This document shows, piece after piece, positions 34,255 to 44,143 of a DNA stretch of 64,000 nucleotides. The notes under the pieces are model-generated. The model was not told the origin of the DNA. It searched no databases and saw only the letters and a list, made by a program, of their open reading frames with translations. This stretch comes from Palsa-189 sp963803735. GTDB lineage: Bacteria > Acidobacteriota > Terriglobia > Acidiferrales > UBA7541. Both the position numbers and the translations under genes were made by a program. Location of the stretch: NCBI GenBank assembly GCA_963803735.1, contig CAWDNV010000012.1:248001-312000 (forward strand). Reading direction: 5' to 3'. Each line of letters begins with the position of its first letter. The first letter of the stretch is position 1.

Positions 34255-36729
34255 ATGGCCCGATGGCTGGTGCTGATCGCCATCACCCAGCAACTTTCCT
34301 GTGCCGGCGGCGGAGGATCTTCCTCCGTTAATAACAACGTTGATCCCACTCCGAGCGTGAGCATAACCCTGTCGCCGCCCTCTGCGCAGATAGCAGCTGG
34401 CGCAAGCGTCCAATTTTTGGTGACTGTGCTGAATGCTCCGAATGCCGCAGTCAATTGGCAGGTAAACGGAATTCCCGGAGGCAACTCATCTCTCGGCACG
34501 ATCACGCCTTCCGGGGCCGCAACAGCTTCCTATGTCGCGCCGGCGAGCGTTTCCAGCCCCCTGACGGTCACCGTCGCGGCACTTCTGCAGACAGATTCAA
34601 CGAAAAACGGCCTGGCCATGGTTACGATCAATCCGCTGCCCGCTCCCAAAATAACGATTTCTCCAGCCAACCCCACTGTCGTAACAGGAGCGTCGCAGCA
34701 ATTCAGCGCCAATGTTCAGAACGGACCTCAGGCCGTCATTTGGGAAGTCAATGGCACGCCGGCTGGGAATTCCACTGTGGGATTCATGAATTCGTCGGGC
34801 TTTTATACCGCCCCCGCATCAATTCCCAACTCCAACGTGGTGACCATCACAGCTACCCTCCAAACTGACCTGTCGGTATTTGGAAGCACAACCGTCACAA
34901 TCGCGACTCCGCCTGTAACTCTGAGCATTTCTCCTGTCACGTCCAACGTGCCAGGCGGCCAGACTTTGCAATTCTCCGCCAAGGTGCAAAACTCGAATGC
35001 CCCCGTGATCTGGCAGGTAAATGGTGTGAATGGCGGAAATGCAGCAGATGGAATGATCACCCCGTCCGGGAGGTACACAGCCTCTTATTCGGCGCCAACC
35101 ATCTCGAGCTCCCTCACGGTAAACGTGACGGCAGTGCTGCAGACGGTTCCTCCGCTATCCGCATCTGCGAGTGTCACGGTCGTTCCGCTAAACACTTTTA
35201 CAGGTGTCTTTTCCTGGAGAAATGACAACGGCTTGACGGGACAAAATACCCAGGAAACGAACCTGACACCCTCAAACGTCACTGCCAGTACATTCGGCAA
35301 ATTGTTCGGGTGCTCCGTGGATGGCCAGATTCATGCTCAGCCGCTCTACGTCTCAAACATCGCTATACCGAATCAGGGAATTCACGATACCGTCTACGTT
35401 GCTACGGAACACGATAGCGTTTACGCCTTTGACGCGCACGCGAGCAGCTGCCAGATTCTGTGGCAGGTGAGTTTCATAGATCCAGCCGCGGCAATAACTA
35501 CCGTCCCAACCATAGACATCCCGGGGCAGACGGACATCGTCCCGGAAATCGGTATAACGGGAACGCCTGTCATCGATCCGGCGACGGCTACGCTTTATGT
35601 TGTCGCCAAGACCAAGGAAAGCGGCACCTACTTGCAGCGACTCCACGCGCTCGACCTGACCACAGGTTCGGAAAAATTTGGTGGGCCCGCTACGATTCAA
35701 GCCTTTGTAAACGGCAATGGCGACGGCACAACCTCGGGCATGATTTCGTTCCAGTCGATGAGCCTAACCGAGAATCAGCGCTCCGCCCTGCTCCTGACCG
35801 GCGGGAACGTTTACGTCGCTTTTGATTCTTATAGCGATACAGATCCCTTTCACGGCTGGTTATTCGCGTACGATGCCGCTGATCTTCAAACTGCGCCGGA
35901 AGTTTTCATTAGCACGCCAAACGGTTCGAGAGGTGGCATCGGCCAAAGTGGTGCAGCGCCATCATCGGATTCGAACGGAAACGTCTTCGTTGTCACCTCT
36001 GACGGCAAAACGGCCATCCCAAACATAGGGACCGACTATCCCGACATGGTTCTAAGGCTCCAGATCAAGACGGCCCCACCCGCACTCAGTATCGTCGATA
36101 GCTTCGCCCGCGCAAATGAAACGAGCTTGGAGCTTCAGCAGAAGTACTTCGGTTCCACGGGCGTCTTGCTTTTGCCGGATTCCGCCGGAAGCACAGCGCA
36201 TCCGCATCTTGCCATTGCAGGAGATGAAGCCGCGAACCTTTACTTGCTGGACCGAGACAATCTGGCGACCGGCGGGGCGCTGCAAACGCTCTCTCTCATT
36301 AGTCCGATTTTTGGAACGCCTGCGTACTGGGCGGGTAATAACACGGTCTATGTCGCTTCGGCAGGCGACAATCTCAGAGCGATCCCGCTATCAAGTGGAA
36401 TACTGAGCTTGCCGCTTTGCTCTCAGCCGAGCTTTTGCTCGACAGATACATTTCCCTTCTTTGGCGCCTCCCCGGCCATCTCCTCGAATGGTTCCACCGC
36501 CGGAATCGTCTGGGCGCTGGACACGAGCGGATACGTTACGTCCTCGCCCGCGGTCTTGCACGCTTACGACGCGATGAATCTTGCTAAAGAACTCTACGTG
36601 AGTCCTTCGAGCACAGGCGGTCCTGCGCCGCCGGCGGGGCCTGCCGTCAAATCTTCCGTTCCCACTGTTGCAAATGGCAACGTCTACATCGGCACGCAGA
36701 ACGAGCTCTCCGTATTCGGATTGCATTGA
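34255..36729 (+). CDS. Putative lipoprotein with three Ig-like domains and a PQQ-type beta-propeller
   Basis: 824 residues from the ATG at 34255; an upstream ATG at 34162 would add a long Arg-rich leader. A short signal ends QQLSCAGGGGSSS, an imperfect lipobox followed by the Gly/Ser tether typical of such lipoproteins. Three tandem Ig-like repeats follow, each with the theme [S/T]xSPxxxxVxxGxxxQF and W-[QE]-VNG-[IT]PGGN. The second half is a propeller-like region with repeated YVA/AFDA blades (DTVYVATEHDSVYAFDAH, LHALDLTTG, VYVASAGDNLRAIPL). Likely an outer-surface binding protein; no enzyme motif seen. Confidence 0.75.
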   Translation: MARWLVLIAITQQLSCAGGGGSSSVNNNVDPTPSVSITLSPPSAQIAAGASVQFLVTVLNAPNAAVNWQVNGIPGGNSSLGTITPSGAATASYVAPASVSSPLTVTVAALLQTDSTKNGLAMVTINPLPAPKITISPANPTVVTGASQQFSANVQNGPQAVIWEVNGTPAGNSTVGFMNSSGFYTAPASIPNSNVVTITATLQTDLSVFGSTTVTIATPPVTLSISPVTSNVPGGQTLQFSAKVQNSNAPVIWQVNGVNGGNAADGMITPSGRYTASYSAPTISSSLTVNVTAVLQTVPPLSASASVTVVPLNTFTGVFSWRNDNGLTGQNTQETNLTPSNVTASTFGKLFGCSVDGQIHAQPLYVSNIAIPNQGIHDTVYVATEHDSVYAFDAHASSCQILWQVSFIDPAAAITTVPTIDIPGQTDIVPEIGITGTPVIDPATATLYVVAKTKESGTYLQRLHALDLTTGSEKFGGPATIQAFVNGNGDGTTSGMISFQSMSLTENQRSALLLTGGNVYVAFDSYSDTDPFHGWLFAYDAADLQTAPEVFISTPNGSRGGIGQSGAAPSSDSNGNVFVVTSDGKTAIPNIGTDYPDMVLRLQIKTAPPALSIVDSFARANETSLELQQKYFGSTGVLLLPDSAGSTAHPHLAIAGDEAANLYLLDRDNLATGGALQTLSLISPIFGTPAYWAGNNTVYVASAGDNLRAIPLSSGILSLPLCSQPSFCSTDTFPFFGASPAISSNGSTAGIVWALDTSGYVTSSPAVLHAYDAMNLAKELYVSPSSTGGPAPPAGPAVKSSVPTVANGNVYIGTQNELSVFGLH

Positions 36730-36752
36730 GCTTCGGCCCAGAGATGTCCGGC

Positions 36753-38411
36753 CTACATGCCTTCGTAGTTTGGCCCGCCGCCACCCTCGGGCGGCACCCA
36801 ATCGATAATTTGATAAGGATCGGCGATGTCGCAGGTCTTGCAGTGCACGCAGTTTGAAAAATTGATCTTCAGCCGCCGCCCGCCCTTTTCCTCCACCATC
36901 TCGTAAACAGCGGCGGGACAGAAGTATTGGCATGGGTTCCCGTACTCGACAATGCAGCGATTGACGCAAATGTTCGTGTCCAGAACGTGCAAGTGGCAGG
37001 GCTGGTCTTCCTCGTGCCGCGTGCCGGAATGATAGACGTCCGTCAGCCGGTCGAATGTGAGCACGCCATCGCCTTGAAAACGCGGCGGAGCCGGTCCGGC
37101 CCCGTCTAGCTTGTGATATTGCTCGTGGCCGGCCTTGATGCGCACCGGGTCAACTAGGCCACGTCCGCCGGTCACAAATTGCACGGCCGTGTGCACCAGG
37201 CCGCGCCAAAGGCCGTGCTGGAATGACTGATGAAAATTGCGTACGCTCCGCAACTCGCGTCCGATCCAGCTTTCATCCACCTTGCGCCGAAATGCCGAAA
37301 GTTTTGCGGCAGACGTGTTGCCTGTGCGCAAAGCATCCAAAATCGTTTCCGCCGCGAGCATGCCACTCTTGATGGCCATGTGGATGCCCTTGAGCCGCTG
37401 TGAATTGAGCAAGCTCGCGGAATCCCCGATGATCAGGCAGCCGTCAAGATAAGTGCGCGGAATGGAATACCAGCCGCCCACGGGAATCGTCTTCGCGCCG
37501 TACCGCACCAGCTTGCCGCCTTCGAGAATTCGGCGAACAAACGGATGCGTCTTGAATAGTTGAAAAGCCTCGTGCGGATCGAATCGCGGATTGTGGTATT
37601 CGAGCCCCGTTACCAGCCCGAGCGAAACGCGGTTATCCCGCATCCCGTAGATCCAACCGCCGCCGTACATGCTCGAATCCAGTGGCCAGCCAAGCGTGTG
37701 CGCCACCCACCCGGGCGTGATGCGTCCAGGCAGAACTTCCCAGAGTTCCTTTACGCCGATGCTATAAACCTGTGGGTTAAGACCATCAAGACCTTTGTCC
37801 GCAACGAGGTGTTTCGTCAGCGAGCCGCGTGGCCCTTCGGCAAGCACCGTGATCTTGGCCCGCAGCTCATAGCCCGGCGTGAAGTTATCCTTGGGCTTTC
37901 CATCCTTATCGCGGCCTTTGTCTTCCGTAATTACGCCCGCGACGGCTTCGCCTTCGTGAATCAACTGTGCGCCGGCAAATTGCGTGAACATATTCACGCC
38001 AGCCTGCTCCACGAGCCCACCGAGCCACTTCGCCAGCTTGCTCACTGAAACGATGTAATTCCCGTGGTTTCGCAGGGGCGGCGGCGTGATCGGAAGTTTC
38101 CAGGCGCGCCTCGCAGTCAGAAAATACGCCGCATCATCGTTGACAAGCGTGTCGAGTGGCGCCGTCTTCGCAAAATCCGGCACGAGCTCGGCCAGAGCGC
38201 GGGGATCGAGCACGGCGCCGGAGAGTTGGTGCGCTCCAATATCGCGTCCCTTCTCGAGAACGTAGATGCCTTCAGTTGAAAGTTCGGGCTTGCCGCCGGA
38301 TTCGTTATGCTGGCGGATTAATCGAGCCAGATGCAGGGCGCACGCCAAGCCTGCCGGGCCGGCGCCGACGATCAGGACGTCCGCATCCAGCCGCTCACGT
38401 TCGACGCTCAC
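36753..38411 (-). CDS. Electron transfer flavoprotein-ubiquinone oxidoreductase
   Basis: 552 residues. N-terminal FAD motif VLIVGAGPAGLACALHLARL, ubiquinone-binding middle domain and FAD-binding IIGDSASLLNSQRLKGIHMAIKSG. The C-terminal 4Fe-4S domain contains CIVEYGNPCQYFCPAAVYE and NCVHCKTCDI cysteine motifs. It takes electrons from reduced ETF (from acyl-CoA and amine dehydrogenases) and passes them to quinone at the membrane. It lies downstream of etfB-etfA, separated from them only by hicBA. Confidence 0.95.
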   Translation of the reverse strand: MSVERERLDADVLIVGAGPAGLACALHLARLIRQHNESGGKPELSTEGIYVLEKGRDIGAHQLSGAVLDPRALAELVPDFAKTAPLDTLVNDDAAYFLTARRAWKLPITPPPLRNHGNYIVSVSKLAKWLGGLVEQAGVNMFTQFAGAQLIHEGEAVAGVITEDKGRDKDGKPKDNFTPGYELRAKITVLAEGPRGSLTKHLVADKGLDGLNPQVYSIGVKELWEVLPGRITPGWVAHTLGWPLDSSMYGGGWIYGMRDNRVSLGLVTGLEYHNPRFDPHEAFQLFKTHPFVRRILEGGKLVRYGAKTIPVGGWYSIPRTYLDGCLIIGDSASLLNSQRLKGIHMAIKSGMLAAETILDALRTGNTSAAKLSAFRRKVDESWIGRELRSVRNFHQSFQHGLWRGLVHTAVQFVTGGRGLVDPVRIKAGHEQYHKLDGAGPAPPRFQGDGVLTFDRLTDVYHSGTRHEEDQPCHLHVLDTNICVNRCIVEYGNPCQYFCPAAVYEMVEEKGGRRLKINFSNCVHCKTCDIADPYQIIDWVPPEGGGGPNYEGM

Positions 38412-38461
38412 TCCGCAATTCTAGCAACAAATCTAGCACTCAGTGGGCACCGGAACTACGC

Positions 38462-38677
38462 CTATCGGAGTTCTTGAAACTCTTGGAAGGAAATTCCTAG
38501 CTGACGGAGAATTTTGAAAAACAGGGGCGGCCCGATTTCCCGGCCTGCGTGAAGAGGAATTGTAACCGCTCGACCATCCAGGTGATTCCAGCGTTGATGG
38601 CTACCTGTTTGCCGGGTTTGGGCAAAGCCAAGCTTGTGCGCAACGGTCTGGAATTCCCGCGCCGTAGCGCTAGGCAT
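38462..38677 (-). CDS. hicA: HicA-type mRNA interferase toxin
   Basis: 71 residues with the small dsRBD-like HicA fold: LGFAQTRQTGSHQRW carries the catalytic His in the GSH motif, followed by VTIPLHAGREIGPPLFFKILRQLGIS. It cleaves mRNA in the ribosome. It overlaps the upstream antitoxin gene by eight bases. Confidence 0.9.
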   Translation of the reverse strand: MPSATAREFQTVAHKLGFAQTRQTGSHQRWNHLDGRAVTIPLHAGREIGPPLFFKILRQLGISFQEFQELR

Positions 38678-38882
38678 GCACGATTTCTGTGGTATCGGCG
38701 GGTAGGGGGAGGCCTTTTTCTTTATATTCCTCCGCGATCATTCGAAAGACATCCGCCAGTTCGGAAAGGGCTGCTTCCCGCGTCGTCATGAGTGCATAAC
38801 AACCGGGGAGCGAGGGTATGTCAGCTACCCATGAACCGTCATCTTGACGATATAACACGATCTTGTAACGGTCGAAGTCCAT
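38670..38882 (-). CDS. hicB: HicB-type antitoxin
   Basis: 70 residues, the partial RNase H-fold HicB domain (YKIVLYRQDDGSWVADIPSLPGCYALMTTREAALSELADVF). No C-terminal DNA-binding domain is present, so autoregulation must rely on another route. Order antitoxin-toxin with 8-base overlap. The pair sits between etfA and the ETF-quinone oxidoreductase gene, on the same strand. Confidence 0.9.
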   Translation of the reverse strand: MDFDRYKIVLYRQDDGSWVADIPSLPGCYALMTTREAALSELADVFRMIAEEYKEKGLPLPADTTEIVHA

Positions 38883-38939
38883 CGTCTAAAAGTTAGTCTA
38901 GCATGGGGCAGGGAAGAAAAGTCGCATTCTGAGCAGCAG

Positions 38940-39920
38940 TTACTTCTTTTCGAGCACTTCGGTAAGCGCGGGGATCATCTCAAAAATATCTCCGACGATG
39001 CCGTAGTCGGCCACTTCAAATATCGGCGCGTTCTGGTCCTTGTTGATGGCCACGATCGTACGCGATCCCTTCATGCCTACGACATGCTGAATTGCGCCGC
39101 TGATGCCCAGCGCAAGATAGAGCTTCGGCGCCACGGTCTGGCCAGAGCTGCCGATCTGGCGATCCATCGGTAGCCATCCCTCATCGCAAATCGGGCGCGA
39201 CGCCGCCAGTTCGCCACCCATCAGCTTCGCCAATTTCTCCACCAGCGGAATGTTTTCAGGCGCCTTGATCCCGCGGCCTATCGCAACCAGGATGGGAGCC
39301 TGCGTCAAATCAACGGCTTGCTTTGCCTCGCGGAAAAGATCGAGCGGCTTCGTTCGAATCTGCTCCGCCTGCAAATTGACGCTAATAGCTGTCACCGGGG
39401 CAGTGGATGCGCCCCGAGCGATCTGATCGCCGCGAAAAGCCCCTGCCTGAAAAGAAACAAACCACGGCGGCGCGCCCGTAAACGATACGTCCGCGGCCGT
39501 CTTTCCCTGGAACATCTGACGCACAAATACGACGCGCTCTTTTTCCACGCGGTATCCAACGCAATCGGCGATCATTCCTTTGCCCAATGATGCGGCTAAT
39601 TTGGGAGCGTAGTCGCGCACCTGATACGTATGTGGCAGCAAAACCAAATCCTGCTGAGTTTGCGTAACTACCTGTTTTAGGGCGATCGCATATCCGTCCG
39701 GGGTATATTTTTCGAGTAAGTCGTGCTCGACGAGCAGGACCTCCGCCAGCTGGTTTGCCGCCACCTCTTCGGCAAGCCCGCGTACGCCCTTGCCGATTAC
39801 CACGGCAGCCACGCGGCTCCCCGGTTGCGCCGCAGCGATTTGCTGCGCCGCTACTAATGTTTCGGAACTGACCGGATTCCACTTGCCGTCGCGCTGCTCG
39901 GTGATGACGAGAATTTTCAT
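38940..39920 (-). CDS. etfA: Electron transfer flavoprotein alpha subunit
   Basis: 326 residues. The C-terminal FAD-binding domain has GRGIKAPENIPLVEKLAKLMGGELAASRP, GSSGQTVAPKLYLALGISGAIQHVVGM and ATVAINKD-type sequence (IVAINKDQNAPIFEVADYGIVGD). It forms the ETF heterodimer with EtfB, encoded 12 bases upstream. Accepts electrons from acyl-CoA dehydrogenases. Confidence 0.96.
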   Translation of the reverse strand: MKILVITEQRDGKWNPVSSETLVAAQQIAAAQPGSRVAAVVIGKGVRGLAEEVAANQLAEVLLVEHDLLEKYTPDGYAIALKQVVTQTQQDLVLLPHTYQVRDYAPKLAASLGKGMIADCVGYRVEKERVVFVRQMFQGKTAADVSFTGAPPWFVSFQAGAFRGDQIARGASTAPVTAISVNLQAEQIRTKPLDLFREAKQAVDLTQAPILVAIGRGIKAPENIPLVEKLAKLMGGELAASRPICDEGWLPMDRQIGSSGQTVAPKLYLALGISGAIQHVVGMKGSRTIVAINKDQNAPIFEVADYGIVGDIFEMIPALTEVLEKK

Positions 39921-39932
39921 TTTGTGACCGAA

Positions 39933-40703
39933 CTACAGAACGCGCGCCTCGTGGCGCAGTTTTTCGATCAGCTTTGCCGCGGCCTCTTTCGGGCTGCCGT
40001 CGATAAATTCCGTGTGCTTCGCTTTCTGCGGCACGTAAATTCGTTCCACGCGCTGGGTGGGCTCATGAGCAATGCCCAGCGATTCCCGCGTGATCACGGC
40101 GATCTCCTTCTTCTTTGCGGCCATGATTCCCTTCAGAGAGGAGTAGCGAACTTTATTGATACCCGACTGAATCGTGAGCACGGCAGGCAGCGGCAATTCG
40201 ACCCACTGAAACCATCCTGCCTCCAACTCTTTCTTAAGCTTGAGCCCTTGCCCCTGAACTTCAATCTGCATAATGATCGTCGCATGCGGCATTCCCAGCA
40301 GTTCTGCCAGCAGCACGCCCGTTTGCCCGAAGCCTTGGTCGTCGCTCTGCAACCCGGTCAGAATTAAATCGAAATTGTCCTTTTTCAGCGCCGCAGCGAT
40401 TGATTTGGCCGAGCCGAGCGGATCGAGCTGGAAGAATTTATCGTCTGAGATATGAATCCCGCGGTCCGCGCCCTTGGCCAGCGCTTCCTTGATTACTTGC
40501 TTGGTCCGTTCTGGCCCCATGGAAAGCGCCACCACCTCGCCTCCATGTTTTTCTTTGAGCCGCAGCGCTTCCTCCAGAGCGAAGCTATCCGGCTCGTTCA
40601 TTTCAAACCCGATATCCGTTTCGCGGATCCACCCGCCGGTATCGGTGATGTGCAACGGTGCATCTTTGGCGGGCACTTGCTTGATGCAAACGGCTACCTT
40701 CAT
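39933..40703 (-). CDS. etfB: Electron transfer flavoprotein beta subunit
   Basis: 256 residues. N-terminal VAVCIKQVPAK, FEMNEPDSFALEEALRLKEKHGGEV and the AMP-binding/signature VLTGLQSDDQGFGQTG with QVEVQG-type sequence identify EtfB. It starts 46 bases after the fabF stop on the same strand, so it may belong to the fatty-acid gene transcript. Confidence 0.96.
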   Translation of the reverse strand: MKVAVCIKQVPAKDAPLHITDTGGWIRETDIGFEMNEPDSFALEEALRLKEKHGGEVVALSMGPERTKQVIKEALAKGADRGIHISDDKFFQLDPLGSAKSIAAALKKDNFDLILTGLQSDDQGFGQTGVLLAELLGMPHATIIMQIEVQGQGLKLKKELEAGWFQWVELPLPAVLTIQSGINKVRYSSLKGIMAAKKKEIAVITRESLGIAHEPTQRVERIYVPQKAKHTEFIDGSPKEAAAKLIEKLRHEARVL

Positions 40704-40749
40704 CTCTACTCCGGTTCTGACTTCTTACGTTGCGTCGGTTTAGTCCCGA

Positions 40750-41988
40750 TTATTGCCAGCGCTTGAATAATAGCGCTGCGTTGGTGCCGCCAAATCCGAA
40801 GGAGTTGGATAAGGCGTATTCAAAAGTAACCGCTCGCGCACGGTTGGGCACATAATCGAGATCGCATGCCGGGTCGGGATGCGCATAGTTAATAGTTGGA
40901 GGCACCTTCTGGTCTCGCAGGGCGAGCACACTGATTCCGGCTTCGAGCCCTCCGGCGCCGCCAAGTAAGTGTCCCGTCATCGATTTGGTCGAGCTCACGG
41001 GCAGCTTCTTGGCGTGCTCCCCAAAAACGCGCTTAAGAGCAAGCGTCTCGATGGCGTCGCCGAGCGGCGTGGAAGTGCCATGCGCGTTGACGTATCCCAC
41101 CTGTTCAGCTCCGATTCCTGCATCGCGAATCGCCGCGCGCATGACCCGGTACGCGCCATTGCCATCTTCTGCTGGCTGCGTGATGTGATTGGCGTCGCCG
41201 GCCATACCGTACCCGACAATCTCCGCAACAATCGGAGCATTGCGTTTCTGCGCATGGTCCAGCGATTCAAGAATCAGGATGCCCGCGCCTTCCCCGACGA
41301 CAAAGCCATCGCGCTCGGCGTCAAACGGGCGGCTCGCACATTGAGGTTGATCGTTGCGTGTCGAAAGCGCTTTCATAGCTGCGAATCCACCAATACCCAT
41401 CGGCGTGATCGCCGCTTCCGAGCCGCCGCAGATCATGATTTCGGCGTCGCCCCGCTCGATAATCCGAAACGAATCACCCACCGCGTGCGCCGATGCCGAA
41501 CATGCCGTCGCCGTCGCCGAATTCGGGCCCCGAGCGCCGTAACGAATCGAGATCACTCCAGATGCAAGATTGATGATGGCGGCAGGAATGAAAAATGGCG
41601 AGATGCGCCCCGGGCCGCCCTCGAGCAGCTTGGAGTGTTCGCGTTCAATGATGTCGAACCCGCCTATGCCGGAAGCGACGTAAACGCCCACCGATTCAGC
41701 AATAGCCGGAGTGATCTCCAGGCCCGCCTGGCGTAAGGCAAAATCGGCGGACGCCACGGCCACCTGGATAAAGCGGCCCATCTTCTTCAGCTCTTTTTTT
41801 GCGATCCAGTTCAGTGGGTCAAAATCGGGGATTTCAGCGGCAATGCGGCAATCGAATCCACTCGCATCGAAATGCGTAATGTGGCGGACGCCGTTTACGC
41901 CTGCGATGAGTTTTTTCCATACCTCATCGGTGCCAATACCCAGCGCACAAACTAAGCCTACACCTGTTACCACTACCCGGCGCTTCAA
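40750..41988 (-). CDS. fabF: Beta-ketoacyl-ACP synthase II
   Basis: 412 residues. The Cys-His-His triad of elongating condensing enzymes is visible: Cys in ATACSASAHAVGD, His in NAHGTSTPLGD and His in KSMTGHLLGGAGG. N-terminal RRVVVTGVGLVCALG is standard. It extends acyl-ACP with malonyl-ACP. Located 36 bases after acpP. Confidence 0.97.
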   Translation of the reverse strand: MKRRVVVTGVGLVCALGIGTDEVWKKLIAGVNGVRHITHFDASGFDCRIAAEIPDFDPLNWIAKKELKKMGRFIQVAVASADFALRQAGLEITPAIAESVGVYVASGIGGFDIIEREHSKLLEGGPGRISPFFIPAAIINLASGVISIRYGARGPNSATATACSASAHAVGDSFRIIERGDAEIMICGGSEAAITPMGIGGFAAMKALSTRNDQPQCASRPFDAERDGFVVGEGAGILILESLDHAQKRNAPIVAEIVGYGMAGDANHITQPAEDGNGAYRVMRAAIRDAGIGAEQVGYVNAHGTSTPLGDAIETLALKRVFGEHAKKLPVSSTKSMTGHLLGGAGGLEAGISVLALRDQKVPPTINYAHPDPACDLDYVPNRARAVTFEYALSNSFGFGGTNAALLFKRWQ

Positions 41989-42024
41989 GTACGATTCTCC
42001 TTGAACGGATTCGGGCGAGGGAGA

Positions 42025-42270
42025 TTACTTCTTTGCCTGGGCGTGTTTGTCGATGTAAGAGACGGCATCTTTCACTGTGGCGATTTTCTCGGCATCCTCG
42101 TCGGGAATTTCGATGCCAAAAGCTTCCTCAAAGGCCATCACCAGTTCCACCGTATCGAGCGAATCGGCGCCCAGATCGTCCACAAAGGAGGCTGTTGGCG
42201 TAACCTCCGCTTCATCAACGCCTAACTGCTCTACGATGATCTGCTTGACCCGTTCTTCTACACTGGCCAT
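42025..42270 (-). CDS. acpP: Acyl carrier protein
   Basis: 81 residues, acidic helical protein with the phosphopantetheine Ser in DDLGADSLDTVELVMAFEE. Carries intermediates of fatty-acid synthesis. It lies in the cluster fabD-fabG-acpP-fabF. Confidence 0.98.
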   Translation of the reverse strand: MASVEERVKQIIVEQLGVDEAEVTPTASFVDDLGADSLDTVELVMAFEEAFGIEIPDEDAEKIATVKDAVSYIDKHAQAKK

Positions 42271-42385
42271 TCTTTTTTGCCTCCGCTGTCCGCCACGCCG
42301 ATTCGCGCCATTCTTTCTTTATCTTAGCGTTTGAGCGTTTGCCCATTCTATGCGGCGCTCCGAATCAGGTCAACCGCTCCGGTGT

Positions 42386-43126
42386 TTAGCTCATGCGCAT
42401 TCCGCCATTCACGTCCAGCACGTGCCCGGTTATGTACCCCGCTTCATCGCTTGCCAGGAAGACCACCGCCGCCGCGACTTCCGCATCTTGGCCCATACGT
42501 CCCAGCGGAATCCGCCCGATCAGACCCTGTTTTACCGTTTCCGGCAGCGGGTCGGTCATCGGAGAGACAATGAATCCAGGCGCGACAGCATTGACCGTGA
42601 TATTTCGCGACGCCACTTCCGTGGCGATCGCGCGCGTTAATCCGATCAGTCCGGCCTTCGCGGCAATGTAATTTGCTTGTCCCGCATTGCCGGACTGCGC
42701 CACGACAGAGGTCACATTGATAATGCGCCCTGAACGCTGCCGAAGCATCACCCCAAGGGCCTGCTGAATACAGAAATGCGCGCCCGTCAGATCGGTCCGC
42801 AGAACCGCTTCCCAATCTTCGGCCTTCATGCGCACCGCCAGACCGTCTCGCGTAATCGCGGCATTGTTCACGAGTATGTCCAGCCGTCCAAAGCGCTCGA
42901 TGGCCTGGTGAAAACCGGCTTTCACTTCCTGCTGATTCCCCACATCCATCTTCACCGGGAATGCTTTGGCGTCGCCGATCTCTTCCGCCAGGCTTTGAAG
43001 CTTCTCTGTATTACGAGCCGCAATAATGACTCGCGCCCCGGCGCACGAAAGCGCCAGCGCGATTGCCCGGCCGATCCCTTGCGACGCGCCGGTCACCAGC
43101 GCGACGCGATCCTTTAAGCTGAACAT
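42386..43126 (-). CDS. fabG: 3-oxoacyl-ACP reductase
   Basis: 246 residues, short-chain dehydrogenase: cofactor motif TGASQGIGRA, NNAA (VNNAAITRDGL), catalytic Ser in NVTSVVAQSG and Tyr/Lys in YIAAKAG. NADPH-dependent reduction of beta-ketoacyl-ACP. It is followed by acpP after 115 bases and preceded by fabD. Confidence 0.96.
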   Translation of the reverse strand: MFSLKDRVALVTGASQGIGRAIALALSCAGARVIIAARNTEKLQSLAEEIGDAKAFPVKMDVGNQQEVKAGFHQAIERFGRLDILVNNAAITRDGLAVRMKAEDWEAVLRTDLTGAHFCIQQALGVMLRQRSGRIINVTSVVAQSGNAGQANYIAAKAGLIGLTRAIATEVASRNITVNAVAPGFIVSPMTDPLPETVKQGLIGRIPLGRMGQDAEVAAAVVFLASDEAGYITGHVLDVNGGMRMS

Positions 43127-43146
43127 GTAGAGATTTGGCCGTACAT

Positions 43147-44112
43147 TCAGGAGGCCTCAACTTCCGTCTCTTCGCCTCGTATCTGTACCAGACGGTCGAG
43201 CGCGGCTTGAAACGACTTTGCGTCTTCAACGTTCAGCGAATGCACCGAGCGGTCGATCTGCCGCAGCAAGCCACTGAGCACCCGTCCTGGCCCGACTTCG
43301 ACGAACGTTGTTGTGCCCTGCTCGATCAATTCGCGGATCGACTCCTCCCAGCGCACCGGCAAAGTCACCTGCCGAATCAGTGCCTCTCTCGCTTCCGCTC
43401 CGCTCGTGATGAGGCCTGCGTCCACGTTGGTAACCAGGGGGATCTTTAACGATGAAAACTCGAGCGCGCGCAAATCTTCCTGCAGCCGTTCTTGCGCTGG
43501 CCTCATGAGTTCGCTGTGAAACGGGGCCGAAACCGGGAGCACCACCGCGCGTTTAGCTCCCGCTGCCGACGCCTGCTCGACAGCGCTTTTCACCGCTGCC
43601 GCATGACCCGATATCACCGTCTGCTCAGGAGAGTTCAGGTTGGCAGGCATTACTTTTCCATCGGCAGCTTTGCGGCAAATCTCGGCCACTTGTCCCGGCC
43701 GCATGCCGAGAATCGCGGCCATGGCTCCCTCGCCGGGAGGAACGGCTTCTTGCATATACTGTCCGCGCTTTCTTACCAGGCGAACCGCGTCCGCAAATTT
43801 CAGCGCTCCAGCGGCTACCAGCGCCGAATATTCTCCCAGGCTATGCCCCGCCACATAGTCGGGACGCACACCTTTTTGTTCCAGCACGCGATATGCAGCC
43901 ACCGACGCTGTGAGAAGCGCAGGTTGGGTATTTTCGGTAAGCTTCAGCGCCTCCTCAGGACCGGAGAAGCAAAGCTGCGAAATCGAGAACCCGAGAGCAC
44001 GGTCCGCTTCCTCAAAGACTTCCCGCGCCGCCGGAAATGATTCGGCTAGTTCCTTGCCCATGCCCGCATATTGCGAGCCCTGACCGGGAAACACAAATGC
44101 AACTCTGCTCAT
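43147..44112 (-). CDS. fabD: Malonyl-CoA:ACP transacylase
   Basis: 321 residues. Begins VAFVFPGQGSQYAGMG; nucleophile Ser in GHSLGEYSAL; catalytic His in VSAPFHSELM; GPGRVLSGLLRQI near the end. Transfers malonyl from CoA to ACP. 20 bases upstream of fabG. Confidence 0.97.
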   Translation of the reverse strand: MSRVAFVFPGQGSQYAGMGKELAESFPAAREVFEEADRALGFSISQLCFSGPEEALKLTENTQPALLTASVAAYRVLEQKGVRPDYVAGHSLGEYSALVAAGALKFADAVRLVRKRGQYMQEAVPPGEGAMAAILGMRPGQVAEICRKAADGKVMPANLNSPEQTVISGHAAAVKSAVEQASAAGAKRAVVLPVSAPFHSELMRPAQERLQEDLRALEFSSLKIPLVTNVDAGLITSGAEAREALIRQVTLPVRWEESIRELIEQGTTTFVEVGPGRVLSGLLRQIDRSVHSLNVEDAKSFQAALDRLVQIRGEETEVEAS

Positions 44113-44143
44113 TTGTATTCCGAAGCTCCTTCAGACTGGCGGA

